The notes: generated by a model not told the origin, from the sequence alone. 64,000 nt of DNA from Acidobacteriota bacterium (GCA_039030395.1 JBCCEF010000022.1:19181-83180); one strand, 5' to 3'. Positions 32,519-41,610 are shown, counted from the first letter of the stretch. Made by a program: numbers and translations.

Positions 32519-33759
32519 GGCTCGGTATCCGCCAGCGGCTGAGCTTGCTTTTCGCCGCCTTCGCCGCCCTCCTCGGGATTCTCTTCAGCGCGCTCGTCTT
32601 CTTTATCTTCTGGCGGGTCGAAGATCGCTTCATCGAGCGTCAACTCATCGATTCCTTGGACCGGTATTCTTCCCAAGGATCCCGCGAGGGAATCCCTGGT
32701 AGGGCGTCGGATTTCATGTACTTGGGCCCCGTTTCTGAAGTGCCGGTGGACCTCGCTCGCCCCTTCGGCACCCTGATCCCCGGCTATCACGAAGCCGAGA
32801 CTCACGACGCCGAACTCCACGCTCTGGTACGGCCCCACCCCGACAGAGACGGTCTGGTGCTGTCGATCGCCCGCTTCCCGGAGAGCGAGCGGGCCGAAGA
32901 TCAACTCGCCTTGGCGATCCTCGCCGGACTGGTGACCACCGTCCTCGCAGGCGGCCTCCTCGGGTGGCTCCTCGCTCGGCGGCTGGTCGCTCCCATCGAA
33001 AGGCTCGAGAAACGCTTGGCCGCCGGCCAGTCGCCCTATGCCTGGGGCCTACCGGCGGATGAGATCGGCGCCCTGGCGCGAGCCCTCGACGAAGCCCACG
33101 AGCGGACGCAACGAGCCCGCCGCCGCGAGCGGCTGTTCCTGCGCGAAGCCAGCCACGAACTGCGCACGCCGGTGACCGTGATCCAGGGGGTGTGCGATCT
33201 CCTGGCCGATGAAGATCCGGCCGATGATCCTCGGTTCACCGATCGCCTGGGGCGGATCGCGCGCTCCGTTCGCCGAATGAATGCGACCATCCAGAGCTTG
33301 CTGTGGATGGCGCGGGAGGAAAGCCGCCGCAGCGCCCAGGACGGGCTCCCGATCGCCACCCAGCTCACAGACTTGATCGAAGAGTTCCGCCTGCTCCTGC
33401 CGCCGGGCGTCGAACTGGTCGCAACGCCCCCGCACCACGACCGCCCCTTTCGGGACTCGACCCTCCTGATGGTGGCGCTCTCCAATCTCATCCGCAATGC
33501 CATCGAGCACACCGAGAGCGGCGAAATCCAGGTCGCCATCGAAGGCCGATGGGCTCGGGTCGCGGATTCCGGAAGAGGCATCGACTCGGAGCTCCTGCAA
33601 CGCCTGAACGATCCCGACGCTCCCGCCGGCGGCGGCTTGGGGTTGCCGATCGTGCATCGCATCTGCCGACGCTGTGGCTGGCGCTTCGAACTGTCGAGCG
33701 AAGTCGGCCGCGGAACGGCGGGGCGCATTCAGTTCGCTCCGGCCACGGAGCAAGACTGA
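32515..33759 (+). CDS. Membrane sensor histidine kinase
   Basis: 414 residues. Two membrane segments (about 11-33 and 132-153) bound a small periplasmic sensor domain of roughly 100 residues. A short HAMP-like linker follows (R-R-L-V-A-P-I-E-R-L-E-K-R). Phospho-acceptor His214 in F-L-R-E-A-S-H-E-L-R-T-P. ATPase motifs: N box N-L-I-R-N-A-I-E-H-T, G1 V-A-D-S-G-R-G-I, G2 G-G-G-L-G-L-P-I. Co-translated with the response regulator. The signal is unknown; envelope stress is suggested by the neighbouring mipA. Confidence 0.94.
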   Translation: MRLGIRQRLSLLFAAFAALLGILFSALVFFIFWRVEDRFIERQLIDSLDRYSSQGSREGIPGRASDFMYLGPVSEVPVDLARPFGTLIPGYHEAETHDAELHALVRPHPDRDGLVLSIARFPESERAEDQLALAILAGLVTTVLAGGLLGWLLARRLVAPIERLEKRLAAGQSPYAWGLPADEIGALARALDEAHERTQRARRRERLFLREASHELRTPVTVIQGVCDLLADEDPADDPRFTDRLGRIARSVRRMNATIQSLLWMAREESRRSAQDGLPIATQLTDLIEEFRLLLPPGVELVATPPHHDRPFRDSTLLMVALSNLIRNAIEHTESGEIQVAIEGRWARVADSGRGIDSELLQRLNDPDAPAGGGLGLPIVHRICRRCGWRFELSSEVGRGTAGRIQFAPATEQD

Positions 33760-33869
33760 TTGCTCGCCTGGGCGTCGGATAGACTCTTGCCACCTTCGAA
33801 GACCCGGCAGCACCCCGAAGAGAATTTGCCTGCCGGTTGCTCTGGACGACCAAAAGAAAGGGAATTGCG

Positions 33870-34433
33870 ATGAGATATCTATTCAAGGGGATGTTCCTGG
33901 TTCTGCTCGCCCTGTGCACGACCCTGCCGGCGACGGCGGACGGCGGCGACGACGCCCTCAAAGCAGCGGTGACGGCCAACCTGGAGGAAACGGCAAAGAA
34001 GCTGATCGCGCTGGCCGAGGCCGCTCCGGAGGACATGTACGGTTGGCGGCCGACGGTCGAGGTCCGTACCCTGAGCGAGGTCTACATGCACGTCGTGAGC
34101 GCCAACCTAATGCTGCCCGGCGCTCTCGGCGCCGCCCCGCCGGAAGGGGTCGAGATCGGCGAGAACCCCATCGCCACGGCGAAGATGTGGGAGGAGACCA
34201 TTACTTCGAAGGACGAAGTGGTGGCCAAGCTCAAGGAATCCTTCGCCTACTTGACGGAGGCTCTTGGCTCCCTCGAAGATCTCGACGCGGAGGTCCAGAT
34301 CTTCGGTCCCCCGCAGCCCAAACGGGCCTATTACATGATTCTCCTCGGGCACGCCCATGAGCATCTGGGCCAAGCCATCAGCTACACCCGCAGCATGGGC
34401 CTGGTGCCGCCCTGGAGCCAGCAGGCCGAGTAG
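33870..34433 (+). CDS. Secreted DinB-family protein
   Basis: 187 residues from the ATG at 33870 (AAAGGGA upstream). Unlike most DinB-fold proteins it starts with a signal peptide (M-R-Y-L-F-K-G-M-F-L-V-L-L-A-L-C...L-P-A-T-A-D). The four-helix bundle has likely metal ligands in S-E-V-Y-M-H-V-V-S-A-N and the final helix G-H-A-H-E-H-L-G-Q-A-I-S-Y-T-R. DinB/YfiT proteins include thiol transferases and many of unknown function. Monocistronic or followed by the YdeI-like gene after 55 bases. Confidence 0.85.
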   Translation: MRYLFKGMFLVLLALCTTLPATADGGDDALKAAVTANLEETAKKLIALAEAAPEDMYGWRPTVEVRTLSEVYMHVVSANLMLPGALGAAPPEGVEIGENPIATAKMWEETITSKDEVVAKLKESFAYLTEALGSLEDLDAEVQIFGPPQPKRAYYMILLGHAHEHLGQAISYTRSMGLVPPWSQQAE

Positions 34434-34488
34434 GCCGCCTGATTCTCCAAGCCTAGTAAAGTCACCAGGGGCAGCCGAGACCACGCGA

Positions 34489-35070
34489 ATGTCCGAGCAA
34501 CCCATCTTCTTCGCATCTCCCGCCGAGTTTCGAGCCTGGCTGGAGTCGAACCATGACGGCGCGGAGGTTCTGTGGGTCGGCTATTGGAAGGTGGCGACCG
34601 GCAAAGCCAGCGTGACCTGGGAGGAGTCCGTTCGAGAAGCCCTGTGCTTCGGCTGGATCGACGGGCTCCGTCGGTCGATCGACGAGGCGAGTTACAAGAT
34701 CCGCTTTACTCGCCGCAAGGCCACCAGCCATTGGAGTCAGAAGAACCTCGGGATGGTGCAAGAGCTCATCGAGCAAGGCCGCATGCAGCCGGCCGGCATG
34801 CAGGCCTATGAGCTGCGCAACGAAGGCAAGATCGCGCGCGCTTCCTACGAACAAGAGTCCGCCCATCTGCCCAAGGAGTACGAGGACCGGATTCGGTCGG
34901 ACGAGAAGGCCTGGCGGTTCTTCGAGGAGCTGGCGCCGGGCTACACCAAGACCTCCATTCACTGGGTGGTGAGCGCCAAGCGCGAAGAAACCCGCCGGCG
35001 CCGGCTGCAGATCCTGATCGATTCCTGCGCCGCCGGCGAGAAGATCCCGATGCTGCGGAAGTACACTTAA
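34489..35070 (+). CDS. YdeI/OmpD-associated-family protein
   Basis: 193 residues from the ATG at 34489. Family marks: F-A-S-P-A-E-F-R-A-W-L, V-L-W-V-G-Y-W-K, S-V-T-W-E-E-S-V-R-E-A-L-C-F-G-W-I-D-G-L, R-F-T-R-R-K-A-T-S-H-W-S. The C-terminal E-E-T-R-R-R-R-L-Q helix is typical. Cytosolic and without signal peptide; linked to resistance to cationic peptides in some bacteria, but the reaction is unknown. Ends 16 bases before the SLC13 permease gene, so probably co-transcribed with it. Confidence 0.88.
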   Translation: MSEQPIFFASPAEFRAWLESNHDGAEVLWVGYWKVATGKASVTWEESVREALCFGWIDGLRRSIDEASYKIRFTRRKATSHWSQKNLGMVQELIEQGRMQPAGMQAYELRNEGKIARASYEQESAHLPKEYEDRIRSDEKAWRFFEELAPGYTKTSIHWVVSAKREETRRRRLQILIDSCAAGEKIPMLRKYT

Positions 35071-35086
35071 CGCCCCTCCTCGCACC

Positions 35087-36877
35087 ATGTCCTTCGAAGC
35101 GATTCTTCTGCTGACGTTCTTGATCGCGGCTCTCGCCTCGTTCCTGCTCGAGCTGCTGCCGGTCGATGTGACGGCCCTCGGCCTGGTGCTGGCGCTAATG
35201 GTCACCGGCATCGTGCCGGTGAACGAAGCCCTGGTCGGTTTCTCCAACAAAGGCGTGCTGACCATCGGCGGCCTGTTCATTCTGAGCCACTCCCTCATCC
35301 GCACCGGCCTGGTCGAGCTGGCCGGCGAGCGCTTGAGTCGCCGCTTCCGGCACCGCAAGTGGCTCGGCATCGGCGTGCTCCTGGCGGTGGTGGCGGTGAT
35401 CTCCGGCTTCCTCAACAACACCGCCGTGGTGGCCATGACCATTCCACTGGCGGTGGATATCAGCCGACGGATCGAAATCAATCCCAGCAAAGTGCTCATG
35501 CCGCTGTCCTTTGCGGCCATCTTCGGCGGCACCCTCACCCTGATCGGTACCTCAACGAACCTGCTGGTGAGTTCGCTGCTGGAGGAAAACGGCCAAGAGC
35601 CGCTGTCGATGTTTCAGTTCACTCCTATGGCGGTCGTCTTCCTGGCGGTGGGATTGATCTACGTTCTGGTGCTGGCGCCGCGCTTCCTGCCGGAGCGGAC
35701 GAAGATCGAGACTTTGACCAGCGAGTTCGAGATGGATGACTTTTTGACCGAACTCGAAATCCTGGAAGACACCAAGCTGGTGGGCCAGACCGCCCTCGAG
35801 GCCCAGCTCAGCGAGCGCTACGACGTCACCGTGCTGACGGTGATCCGGGGCAACCAGCGGATCTCGGTCAATCTGCGCACGGTGCCCTTCGAAGTCGGCG
35901 ATCTGCTGCTGGTGCGCGGCGGTCCGTCCAACCTGCTGCGACTGCGCAACGAGACCGGCGTGGCCCTGCTGAGTGACGTCAAGCTCGACGACGCCGAGCT
36001 GTCCGAAAGCCAGCAGGTGGTCGAAGCCCTGGTCAGTCCCAACAGCAGCCTGATCGGCCGCACCCTCCAGCAAGCGGACTTTCGGCACAGCTACGGCGCG
36101 TTCGTGCTGGCCATACGCCGCGCCGAGTCCACCCTGCGGGAGCGCCTGGCCCGCACCCGGCTGCGCTTCGCCGACACCCTGCTGATCGTGGTGTCGCCGG
36201 ACCGCCTCGGGGAGCTGCGGCGCCACCACGACCTGATCGTCACGACGGAGGTGGACGTGAAGCTAAGGCGGGAACGGCTGTGGTGGCTGCCGATAGCCCT
36301 CGTCCCATCGGTCATCCTCCTCGCGGCCACCGGCTTGGTGGACCTGGTGGTAGCGGTGCTGGCGGCGATCGTCGTACTGCTGGTGCTGAAGGTCATTCGG
36401 CCGCAGGAGTCCTACCGCGCGGTCGAGTGGCGGGTGATCGTATTCATTGCCGCCTTCATTCCCGTCGGCGATGCGATGCTGCGTACCGGCCTGGCGGACA
36501 AGCTGGCGAACGCCGTTCTAGCGCCGACGGCTCTGGTGCCGCAGGCCATCGCGCCGTGGGTGGCGGTGTCCGTCCTGTACCTGGTGACGTCGGTCGCGAC
36601 GGAGACGGTGACCAACAGCGCCGCCGCCATCGTGCTGACGCCGGTGGCCTTGGGCATGGCGTCGCAGCTCGACGTGCGGCCGGAGGCGCTGGTGATCGCC
36701 ATTTGCTTCGCCGCGTCGGCGTCGTTCATGACGCCGACCGGCTATCAGACGAACATGATGGTCTACGGCGCCGGCAACTACCGCTTCACCGACTTCAGCC
36801 GCTTCGGGGGCCCCCTGAACCTGCTGTTCTGGATCCTCGCCTCGGCGCTCCTGCCGGTCTTCTTTCCGTTCCACTAA
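35087..36877 (+). CDS. SLC13-family permease with two TrkA-C (RCK-C) domains
   Basis: 596 residues. N-terminal membrane half (residues 1-200) with the family motif F-L-N-N-T-A-V-V and G-T-S-T-N-L-L-V. A cytosolic insert of about 200 residues holds two RCK_C regions (E-D-T-K-L-V-G-Q-T...V-G-D-L-L-L-V-R-G and S-P-N-S-S-L-I-G-R-T-L...F-A-D-T-L-L-I-V). A second membrane half (residues 400-596) has T-E-T-V-T-N-S-A-A-A and T-P-T-G-Y-Q-T-N. Divalent anion:Na+ symporter type; sulfate or dicarboxylate are likely substrates, not decidable here. Confidence 0.9.
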   Translation: MSFEAILLLTFLIAALASFLLELLPVDVTALGLVLALMVTGIVPVNEALVGFSNKGVLTIGGLFILSHSLIRTGLVELAGERLSRRFRHRKWLGIGVLLAVVAVISGFLNNTAVVAMTIPLAVDISRRIEINPSKVLMPLSFAAIFGGTLTLIGTSTNLLVSSLLEENGQEPLSMFQFTPMAVVFLAVGLIYVLVLAPRFLPERTKIETLTSEFEMDDFLTELEILEDTKLVGQTALEAQLSERYDVTVLTVIRGNQRISVNLRTVPFEVGDLLLVRGGPSNLLRLRNETGVALLSDVKLDDAELSESQQVVEALVSPNSSLIGRTLQQADFRHSYGAFVLAIRRAESTLRERLARTRLRFADTLLIVVSPDRLGELRRHHDLIVTTEVDVKLRRERLWWLPIALVPSVILLAATGLVDLVVAVLAAIVVLLVLKVIRPQESYRAVEWRVIVFIAAFIPVGDAMLRTGLADKLANAVLAPTALVPQAIAPWVAVSVLYLVTSVATETVTNSAAAIVLTPVALGMASQLDVRPEALVIAICFAASASFMTPTGYQTNMMVYGAGNYRFTDFSRFGGPLNLLFWILASALLPVFFPFH

Positions 36878-36898
36878 CCGAGACCCAGACCCGGCGCA

Positions 36899-37087
36899 CT
36901 AGCGCGCTGCTGCAGAAGCCTTTCAGCAGCCTGCTCCGAGCCCAAAGGGCGAGGCGGCGCCGAAGATGGGGGCGAGACCGTAAAGGCTAGGCATTTCGGG
37001 CGAGGGGGGCACATAGCCCCCTTGGCCCAGAAAAACTAGCAGGGAAGCTGAAACCATAGGCCGAAGGCCTTTTCAGCAACCGGCTAG
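36899..37087. repeat. Dispersed intergenic repeat with CTAG inverted repeats (copy B plus partial)
   Basis: The right part (37036-37087) is the inverted repeat CTAGCAGG...CCGGCTAG with the AGGCC-GAA-GGCCT-TTT hairpin, about 90% like the 19.2-kb copy. The left end (36899-36935) is a related, diverged arm (CTAGC...TTTCAGCAGCCTGCT). Between them is a block shared with the 19.1-kb copy (GAGGCGGCGCC, GGGCGAGGGG). The TAG stop of the minus-strand gene (37086-37084) is part of the repeat end. Fills most of the gap between two convergent genes and probably terminates both. Confidence 0.7.
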
Positions 37088-38532
37088 AAGAAGGGCAGGA
37101 TCTCGAAGCCGACGACCTCCGACCGCACGATGCCGCCGGTGTCCGGATCGGTGACCTCGAACTGCACGAACCACACCTGGCCGATCAGTCCGCCGTTGAA
37201 CGGAATGTTGATGGTGGCGCCGATCAGGCCATGGCCGGCGGCGCCGATGCGCCCGACCGCGGGCACCACCTGGGTAGTCGGCGACAGCCAGAACTGCCCG
37301 CCGCCCAACGGCACCACCGGATCGCTGAAACTTCGCACCCCCACCCGCAGGGTGCCGAAGTAATCCCGCTCGATCACCGCCGGTGGATTGCCACTATCGA
37401 TCTCCATCCCCACCAGCATGGTCAGGATGGGGTTTCCGATGAAGGAGTCCGGCGGCGTGAAGATCGGCCGCAGGGCAGTGCCGTTGGAGAACGCTTCCGG
37501 GAACCCATAGCGCCGCATGGCGCGCATCGCCCAGCGGCTGGTAGTCGGCTGGCCGGACTCGCGAGCGACATAGGAATCGCCCAGAACCACCGGCGCGGTA
37601 AGCGAAATCGAAACCCGGTCGTCGCCGCTCGCCATGGTGCCGATGCCGCGCACGAAGCCGGTTTCAAGATGCACGATGTCGATAGCCGTCGCCGAAGCCG
37701 CCGGCGTAGGCTTCACCACGTCGAGGGTGAAGCTGCTCTCGGACACCGTCGCCGCGTCGATGATGAAGTCCGGCGCCAGATCCTGGTCGCGCCAGTCCCA
37801 CAGGGCGTTGGTGATGTTTCCGGCACTGCCGGAGAGCGCCCGGCCCTGGATCAGGGGGTCCGGATAGAGACCGAGGTAGACGTGTCCCGGATCCGTCGCC
37901 GGGTCGTCGCCTGCCGGCCACACCAGGTCGAGATAACGATCCCGCGCGCTGTGGAGGGCACCGACATCGGCGGTCGTCGCCCAGGTCGAGTAGCTCTGCG
38001 GCAGTTGGCCGAAGCCGTTCCAGGAAGCACGCCAGATTTTCTTCTTCTTGGCGTCGAGCAGGTAGAGGAACCCGGAATTCTCGTCGTAGACCACGCCGGA
38101 GAAATCCGAGCCCGTTTTCACGTACAGGCTGGCACCAAAGAGGTTGCCGAAGACGTCCTTGCGCCAGTACTCGACGGTACCCGCACCGTTGCCGCCGGCG
38201 CGGCGGCCGGCGACCAGGAACGAGCCATCGGAAAGCTTCTGGAAGTCTCCGGGGTTCACCACCCCGGTGAGCGCCTCGGCACCGTTGAGCCCGTCGTGCA
38301 GCAGACCCGCGGCCGATACCGACGAGCTGATCGGGCCGGTATGGGCGATCGACCGAGCCGGCCGCATCAAGGGAATCGCCACCCGCGGAACATGGGGGAA
38401 CGGCCCGGGAGAAGGGGTCGGGGTGATGGTGATCGGCCGATCGCCGACCACCGGGGTCTGCGCTTCGACGACGGCCGGCGCGACCACCGCGACGGCGCAG
38501 GAGAGGGCCAAGAAAGTCTTGAGGATTGTCAT
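37084..38532 (-). CDS. Secreted protein of unknown function
   Basis: 482 residues from the ATG at 38532, which shares one base with the preceding TGA (TGATG), so the pair is translationally coupled. Signal peptide L-K-T-F-L-A-L-S-C-A-V-A-V-V-A-P-A-V-V-E-A, then a Pro/Thr-rich linker (T-I-T-P-T-P-S-P-G-P). The mid part has propeller-like strands (G-S-F-L-V-A-G-R, G-F-L-Y-L-L-D-A-K-K-K-K-I-W-R). The C-terminal 100 residues look like a beta-sandwich ending Q-F-E-V-T-D-P-D-T-G-G. No catalytic motif. It forms a two-gene unit with the protein at 38.5-39.3 kb. Confidence 0.72.
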   Translation of the reverse strand: MTILKTFLALSCAVAVVAPAVVEAQTPVVGDRPITITPTPSPGPFPHVPRVAIPLMRPARSIAHTGPISSSVSAAGLLHDGLNGAEALTGVVNPGDFQKLSDGSFLVAGRRAGGNGAGTVEYWRKDVFGNLFGASLYVKTGSDFSGVVYDENSGFLYLLDAKKKKIWRASWNGFGQLPQSYSTWATTADVGALHSARDRYLDLVWPAGDDPATDPGHVYLGLYPDPLIQGRALSGSAGNITNALWDWRDQDLAPDFIIDAATVSESSFTLDVVKPTPAASATAIDIVHLETGFVRGIGTMASGDDRVSISLTAPVVLGDSYVARESGQPTTSRWAMRAMRRYGFPEAFSNGTALRPIFTPPDSFIGNPILTMLVGMEIDSGNPPAVIERDYFGTLRVGVRSFSDPVVPLGGGQFWLSPTTQVVPAVGRIGAAGHGLIGATINIPFNGGLIGQVWFVQFEVTDPDTGGIVRSEVVGFEILPFF

Positions 38533-39281
38533 CACTTGCACCCCCCGGGCTGCATCTGGTTGAGAGCGTCTTTGTTCTGTTGCCAACTGTCTTTGGCTTT
38601 GTTGGCGTCTTTGATGCGGTCGTCGATCTTCTTCTTCTCGTCCGGGTCCGTCTCCTTCGCGGAGAGGGCTTCGAGCACGGCGATCTGGAGTCCCCAGGCG
38701 TCGAGAGCGCGGTTGACAATGCCGCACTTGTCATCGAAGGACTGGTTCTTTCGCGGGTAGTTGTATTTCTGGGTAAGGCGCATTCCTTCGTGCGCCAGCA
38801 GGCCGGCCAGGCCCGCCTTGAGGGCACTGCCGGTCAGCCAGTGATCTCCCAGCACGACGTACTCGTTGCCGGCGCCCACTTCCTCGGTTCCCGAGACGTT
38901 CTTGCCGTCGTCGTTCTCGATCGAGGTGAAGGCGTCGTGCCCTTTCTTGGTGAGCGTTTGCTTCCGCATCCGCGACTCGTACTGGCCGGTGGTGGGATCT
39001 TTCTTGCCCTTGAGCGCCTTGAGGGCTGCATCCAGGGCCTTCTCGGCCTTCTTTCGGTTCGGATCCGATGGATCCATCGAGTCAACGGCGCAGTGCAGCT
39101 CGTCCATCGCCTCGTTGACCTTTTCGGTGTCGGAACCGGAGCCCGTCGTCAGCGGCTTGCCGGGGGGCTCGTCCCCCCAGGCCGGTGCCGCCACGAAGAC
39201 GAGCAGCAGCGCCAGGAGACAGGCTGGAACTGGGTAGGGGCCGGCGCCCTTCGGCCCCGTGGAACGGGCTTCTCGCATCAT
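38532..39281 (-). CDS. Secreted protein with degenerate HExx-like motif
   Basis: 249 residues from the ATG at 39281, chosen for a GGAGGAG site just upstream. Signal peptide A-C-L-L-A-L-L-L-V-F-V-A-A-P-A-W-G-D. Highly charged helical protein (Lys/Asp/Glu). Residues around 155-167 read A-G-L-L-A-H-E-G-M-R-L-T-Q, like the zinc-binding helix H-E-x-x-H of secreted peptidases but with Arg in place of the second His, so activity is doubtful. Three Cys in the mature part. Coupled by TGATG to the next gene. Family not recognised. Confidence 0.7.
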   Translation of the reverse strand: MMREARSTGPKGAGPYPVPACLLALLLVFVAAPAWGDEPPGKPLTTGSGSDTEKVNEAMDELHCAVDSMDPSDPNRKKAEKALDAALKALKGKKDPTTGQYESRMRKQTLTKKGHDAFTSIENDDGKNVSGTEEVGAGNEYVVLGDHWLTGSALKAGLAGLLAHEGMRLTQKYNYPRKNQSFDDKCGIVNRALDAWGLQIAVLEALSAKETDPDEKKKIDDRIKDANKAKDSWQQNKDALNQMQPGGCK

Positions 39282-39451
39282 GGGTGCTCCTCCGCTTTGC
39301 CCCGCGATGCGAGCGGCGACCACGTCGCGTTCTTCCGGGCGTTGAACCGTAAGCTTCTACACCTGCAAAGCGATAAGTACCGTCAGAAGCAACAACGGGC
39401 GAGCTGGGCGGATCCGGCGACGGACGCTCGTTCGTCGGTTACTCTGCGGTG

Positions 39452-40171
39452 ATGAACGCCGTCCAGGAATTGCACGATCGCCTCGCTCCCCTCGGCACCA
39501 CTGAGCGGGCGACCCATGAAAAGAAATACCTCAAGAGCGATCTCGACTTTCTCGGAGTACCGGTACCGCTGATCCGGAAAGAGGTCCGGCGCTGGTCGAA
39601 GGAGCAACCGACCCTCACCCGCGCCCAGCTCCTCGCCACCGTCCGCGGCCTATGGCGCACTCGAGTCCACGAGCTGCGGTCTTTCGGAGCCTTTCTTCTC
39701 ACCTCCCGGCTCGACCTGCTCGAAGTCGCAGATTTCGCTCTCCTCGAGAACCTGCTCCGCCGGGCGAAGACCTGGGCGCACGTCGACGCCCTCGCCGTCC
39801 ACGGCGCGGGACCGCTGGTGGAGCAACACCCGGCCGCCGGCTCCGAGGTTCTCGATCGCTGGATCGCAGACGACGACTTCTGGATTCGCCGATCCGCCAT
39901 CCTCGCCCTGCTGCTGCCACTGCGCCGCGGCGGAGGGGACTGGCCGCGCTTCGTCCGCTATGGCGACCGGTTACTCGATGAAAAGGAATTCTTCCTTCGC
40001 AAAGCCATCGGTTGGGTCGCCCGGGAAACCTCGAAGGAACGTCCCGAAATCGTCGTCGATTGGGTGCGCCGCCACCTCGATCGAATGTCCGGAGTGACCT
40101 TTCGAGAGGCCGTTCGGCGTTTGCCGGATGGAGTGCGCGAGGAACTCACCGCCGCCTACAAGGGGCGTTGA
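39452..40171 (+). CDS. DNA alkylation repair protein (AlkD-like HEAT repeats)
   Basis: About 239 residues from ATG 39452 (a GTG precedes it). HEAT-like helical repeats of the AlkC/AlkD superfamily: Y-L-K-S-D-L-D-F-L-G-V-P-V-P-L-I-R-K, V-H-E-L-R-S-F-G-A-F-L-L, W-A-H-V-D-A-L-A, D-D-F-W-I-R-R-S-A-I-L-A-L-L, K-E-F-F-L-R-K-A-I-G-W-V-A-R-E. These are DNA glycosylases that remove bulky or positively charged alkylated bases. Divergent from the 39.3-kb gene; no signal peptide. Confidence 0.9.
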   Translation: MNAVQELHDRLAPLGTTERATHEKKYLKSDLDFLGVPVPLIRKEVRRWSKEQPTLTRAQLLATVRGLWRTRVHELRSFGAFLLTSRLDLLEVADFALLENLLRRAKTWAHVDALAVHGAGPLVEQHPAAGSEVLDRWIADDDFWIRRSAILALLLPLRRGGGDWPRFVRYGDRLLDEKEFFLRKAIGWVARETSKERPEIVVDWVRRHLDRMSGVTFREAVRRLPDGVREELTAAYKGR

Positions 40172-40288
40172 CGAAGACCGGAAAGCTTGGGCCGAATGGG
40201 AACCCACCGACGCCCGCGACGTTGTAACCGTACAGAGATCAAGACGCAGCGCCTCCGCCGCCATCGATTCCTCGTGGAAGGAGCTTTC

Positions 40289-41437
40289 ATGCCCAGACAG
40301 CCGATCCTCGTCATCCTCGCGTGTCTCGCCGCGGCCACCGCCGTCGCGGCACCGGAACAAGGGTCGGATGGAGAGCCGGCGACGGCGGAGAGCGCCAGCG
40401 GGGAGTTGTCCAAAAAGGGTACGGCCCTGGTCCAGAGTGACGACCTCGTTCCCGCGCTGGGCGACCCGGACGGCCGACGACCGATCACCGAAACGCCCTG
40501 GTTCAACTTCTATTCGGACTTCGCCTTCAACGTCTATGACGCGGTGCTCACCTCGGCGACGGCGCAACGCCGAGACCGGCCGGACCCATTCGCTCAGGGT
40601 GAGTGTTGGGAACGTCTGATCCAAGAGGATCGCAGCGCCTGGTCGGCGGCGGTGCACTACTTCGCCGAGACCGTCGCCGGCACCTACGACTTCAGCCGAG
40701 AGCGCACCATCATTCGCGCCCGCCTGGTGGGTATCGAGATCGATCTCGACGACGACGACCGGCGCGATCTCGCCCTTTCCCTGCTCTTCTTGCGGGCCGC
40801 CGCACCGGCCTGGCGGATCTGCGCCTGGCAGGAGCAGGATGTCGCCAACCGCCGCTGGGTGGCCGACCTGGTGCCGCTTCTCGATCGCCACGCGGACACC
40901 ATCGGTGCTCGCCTCGAAGAGCTTTTCGGCAAGGCCTGGCACCACAAGCCGCTGGCCGTCGACCTGGTGGAGACGGCCGGCTGGGCCGGCGCCGATACGG
41001 TCGCCTTCCGCGGGGTGCCGACCCACATCCAGATCAACAGCCGCAGAGCCAGCTACAAGGATCGAGCGGCCTTCGAGATGATCTTCCATGAAGCGAGCCA
41101 CGAACTGGTTTCGCCGCGCCGAGGGCCGATCGCCGAATTGATCGCCAAGGCGGCGGAGGAAGTGGATGCGCCGATCCACCGGAGCCTGTGGCACGGCGTA
41201 CTGTTCGTCACCGTCGGCGAGGTGGCCCGTCAGATCCTGGCAGCGGAGGGCGAGACCTACACCCCCTACACCGAAGCCAACGGCGTCTTCGGCGGCGACT
41301 GGAAGGTCATGCACCAGCCGCTGTTCGATCATTGGCTGCCCTTCGTGCGCGGCGAAGTGGGCCGTGAAGAAGCGGCTCGCAATCTGATGACCGCCCTCAA
41401 GACGGCGATGGCCGAGGAGAAGCCCAATTCGGGCTAG
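40289..41437 (+). CDS. Secreted putative zinc metalloprotease-like protein
   Basis: 382 residues from the ATG at 40289 (GGAAGGAG six bases upstream). Signal peptide ends L-A-A-A-T-A-V-A-A-P. A gluzincin-like motif H-E-A-S-H occurs in M-I-F-H-E-A-S-H-E-L near residue 268, about 20 residues after a beta-strand pair (P-T-H-I-Q-I-N). A possible third ligand Glu lies in the downstream helix E-V-A-R-Q-I-L-A-A-E-G-E. The N-terminal half is helical with W-F-N-F-Y-S-D-F-A-F-N. No family recognised; a periplasmic peptidase is plausible, activity unproven. Confidence 0.72.
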   Translation: MPRQPILVILACLAAATAVAAPEQGSDGEPATAESASGELSKKGTALVQSDDLVPALGDPDGRRPITETPWFNFYSDFAFNVYDAVLTSATAQRRDRPDPFAQGECWERLIQEDRSAWSAAVHYFAETVAGTYDFSRERTIIRARLVGIEIDLDDDDRRDLALSLLFLRAAAPAWRICAWQEQDVANRRWVADLVPLLDRHADTIGARLEELFGKAWHHKPLAVDLVETAGWAGADTVAFRGVPTHIQINSRRASYKDRAAFEMIFHEASHELVSPRRGPIAELIAKAAEEVDAPIHRSLWHGVLFVTVGEVARQILAAEGETYTPYTEANGVFGGDWKVMHQPLFDHWLPFVRGEVGREEAARNLMTALKTAMAEEKPNSG

Positions 41438-41610
41438 CCAACGCTCTTAGGACCGACGTGCAATCGCTCGGCGAGGCGCTTGGCGTAGCGCCCGCTCATC
41501 GTCAAGGGTTTATCGATGCCCTCGACGAACACCCGGTGGCGGCCGTCGAATCCCGGTCCGATGCGCCGCACCCGATGCCGCTTCACCAGCACCGAACGGT
41601 GCAAGGGGCA
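41434..41610 (-). pseudogene. Remnant of a LytTR-type DNA-binding domain
   Basis: On the minus strand 58 codons read C-P-L-H-R-S-V-L-V-K-R-H...G-R-H-R-V-F-V-E-G-I-D-K-P-L-T-M-S-G-R-Y-A-K-R-L-A-E-R-L, matching the C-terminal part of LytTR response regulators (the V-S-R-x-Y-x-x-x-L helix). The upstream half of the domain is missing and the sequence before it is in another frame, so this is a decayed gene end rather than an intact CDS. Confidence 0.5.

Noticed and set aside
37231-38760. 509-codon plus-strand frame opposite the secreted protein at 37.1-38.5 kb
   Set aside because: Gly/Arg/His-rich shadow without motifs; the minus strand has a signal peptide and a coupled neighbour.
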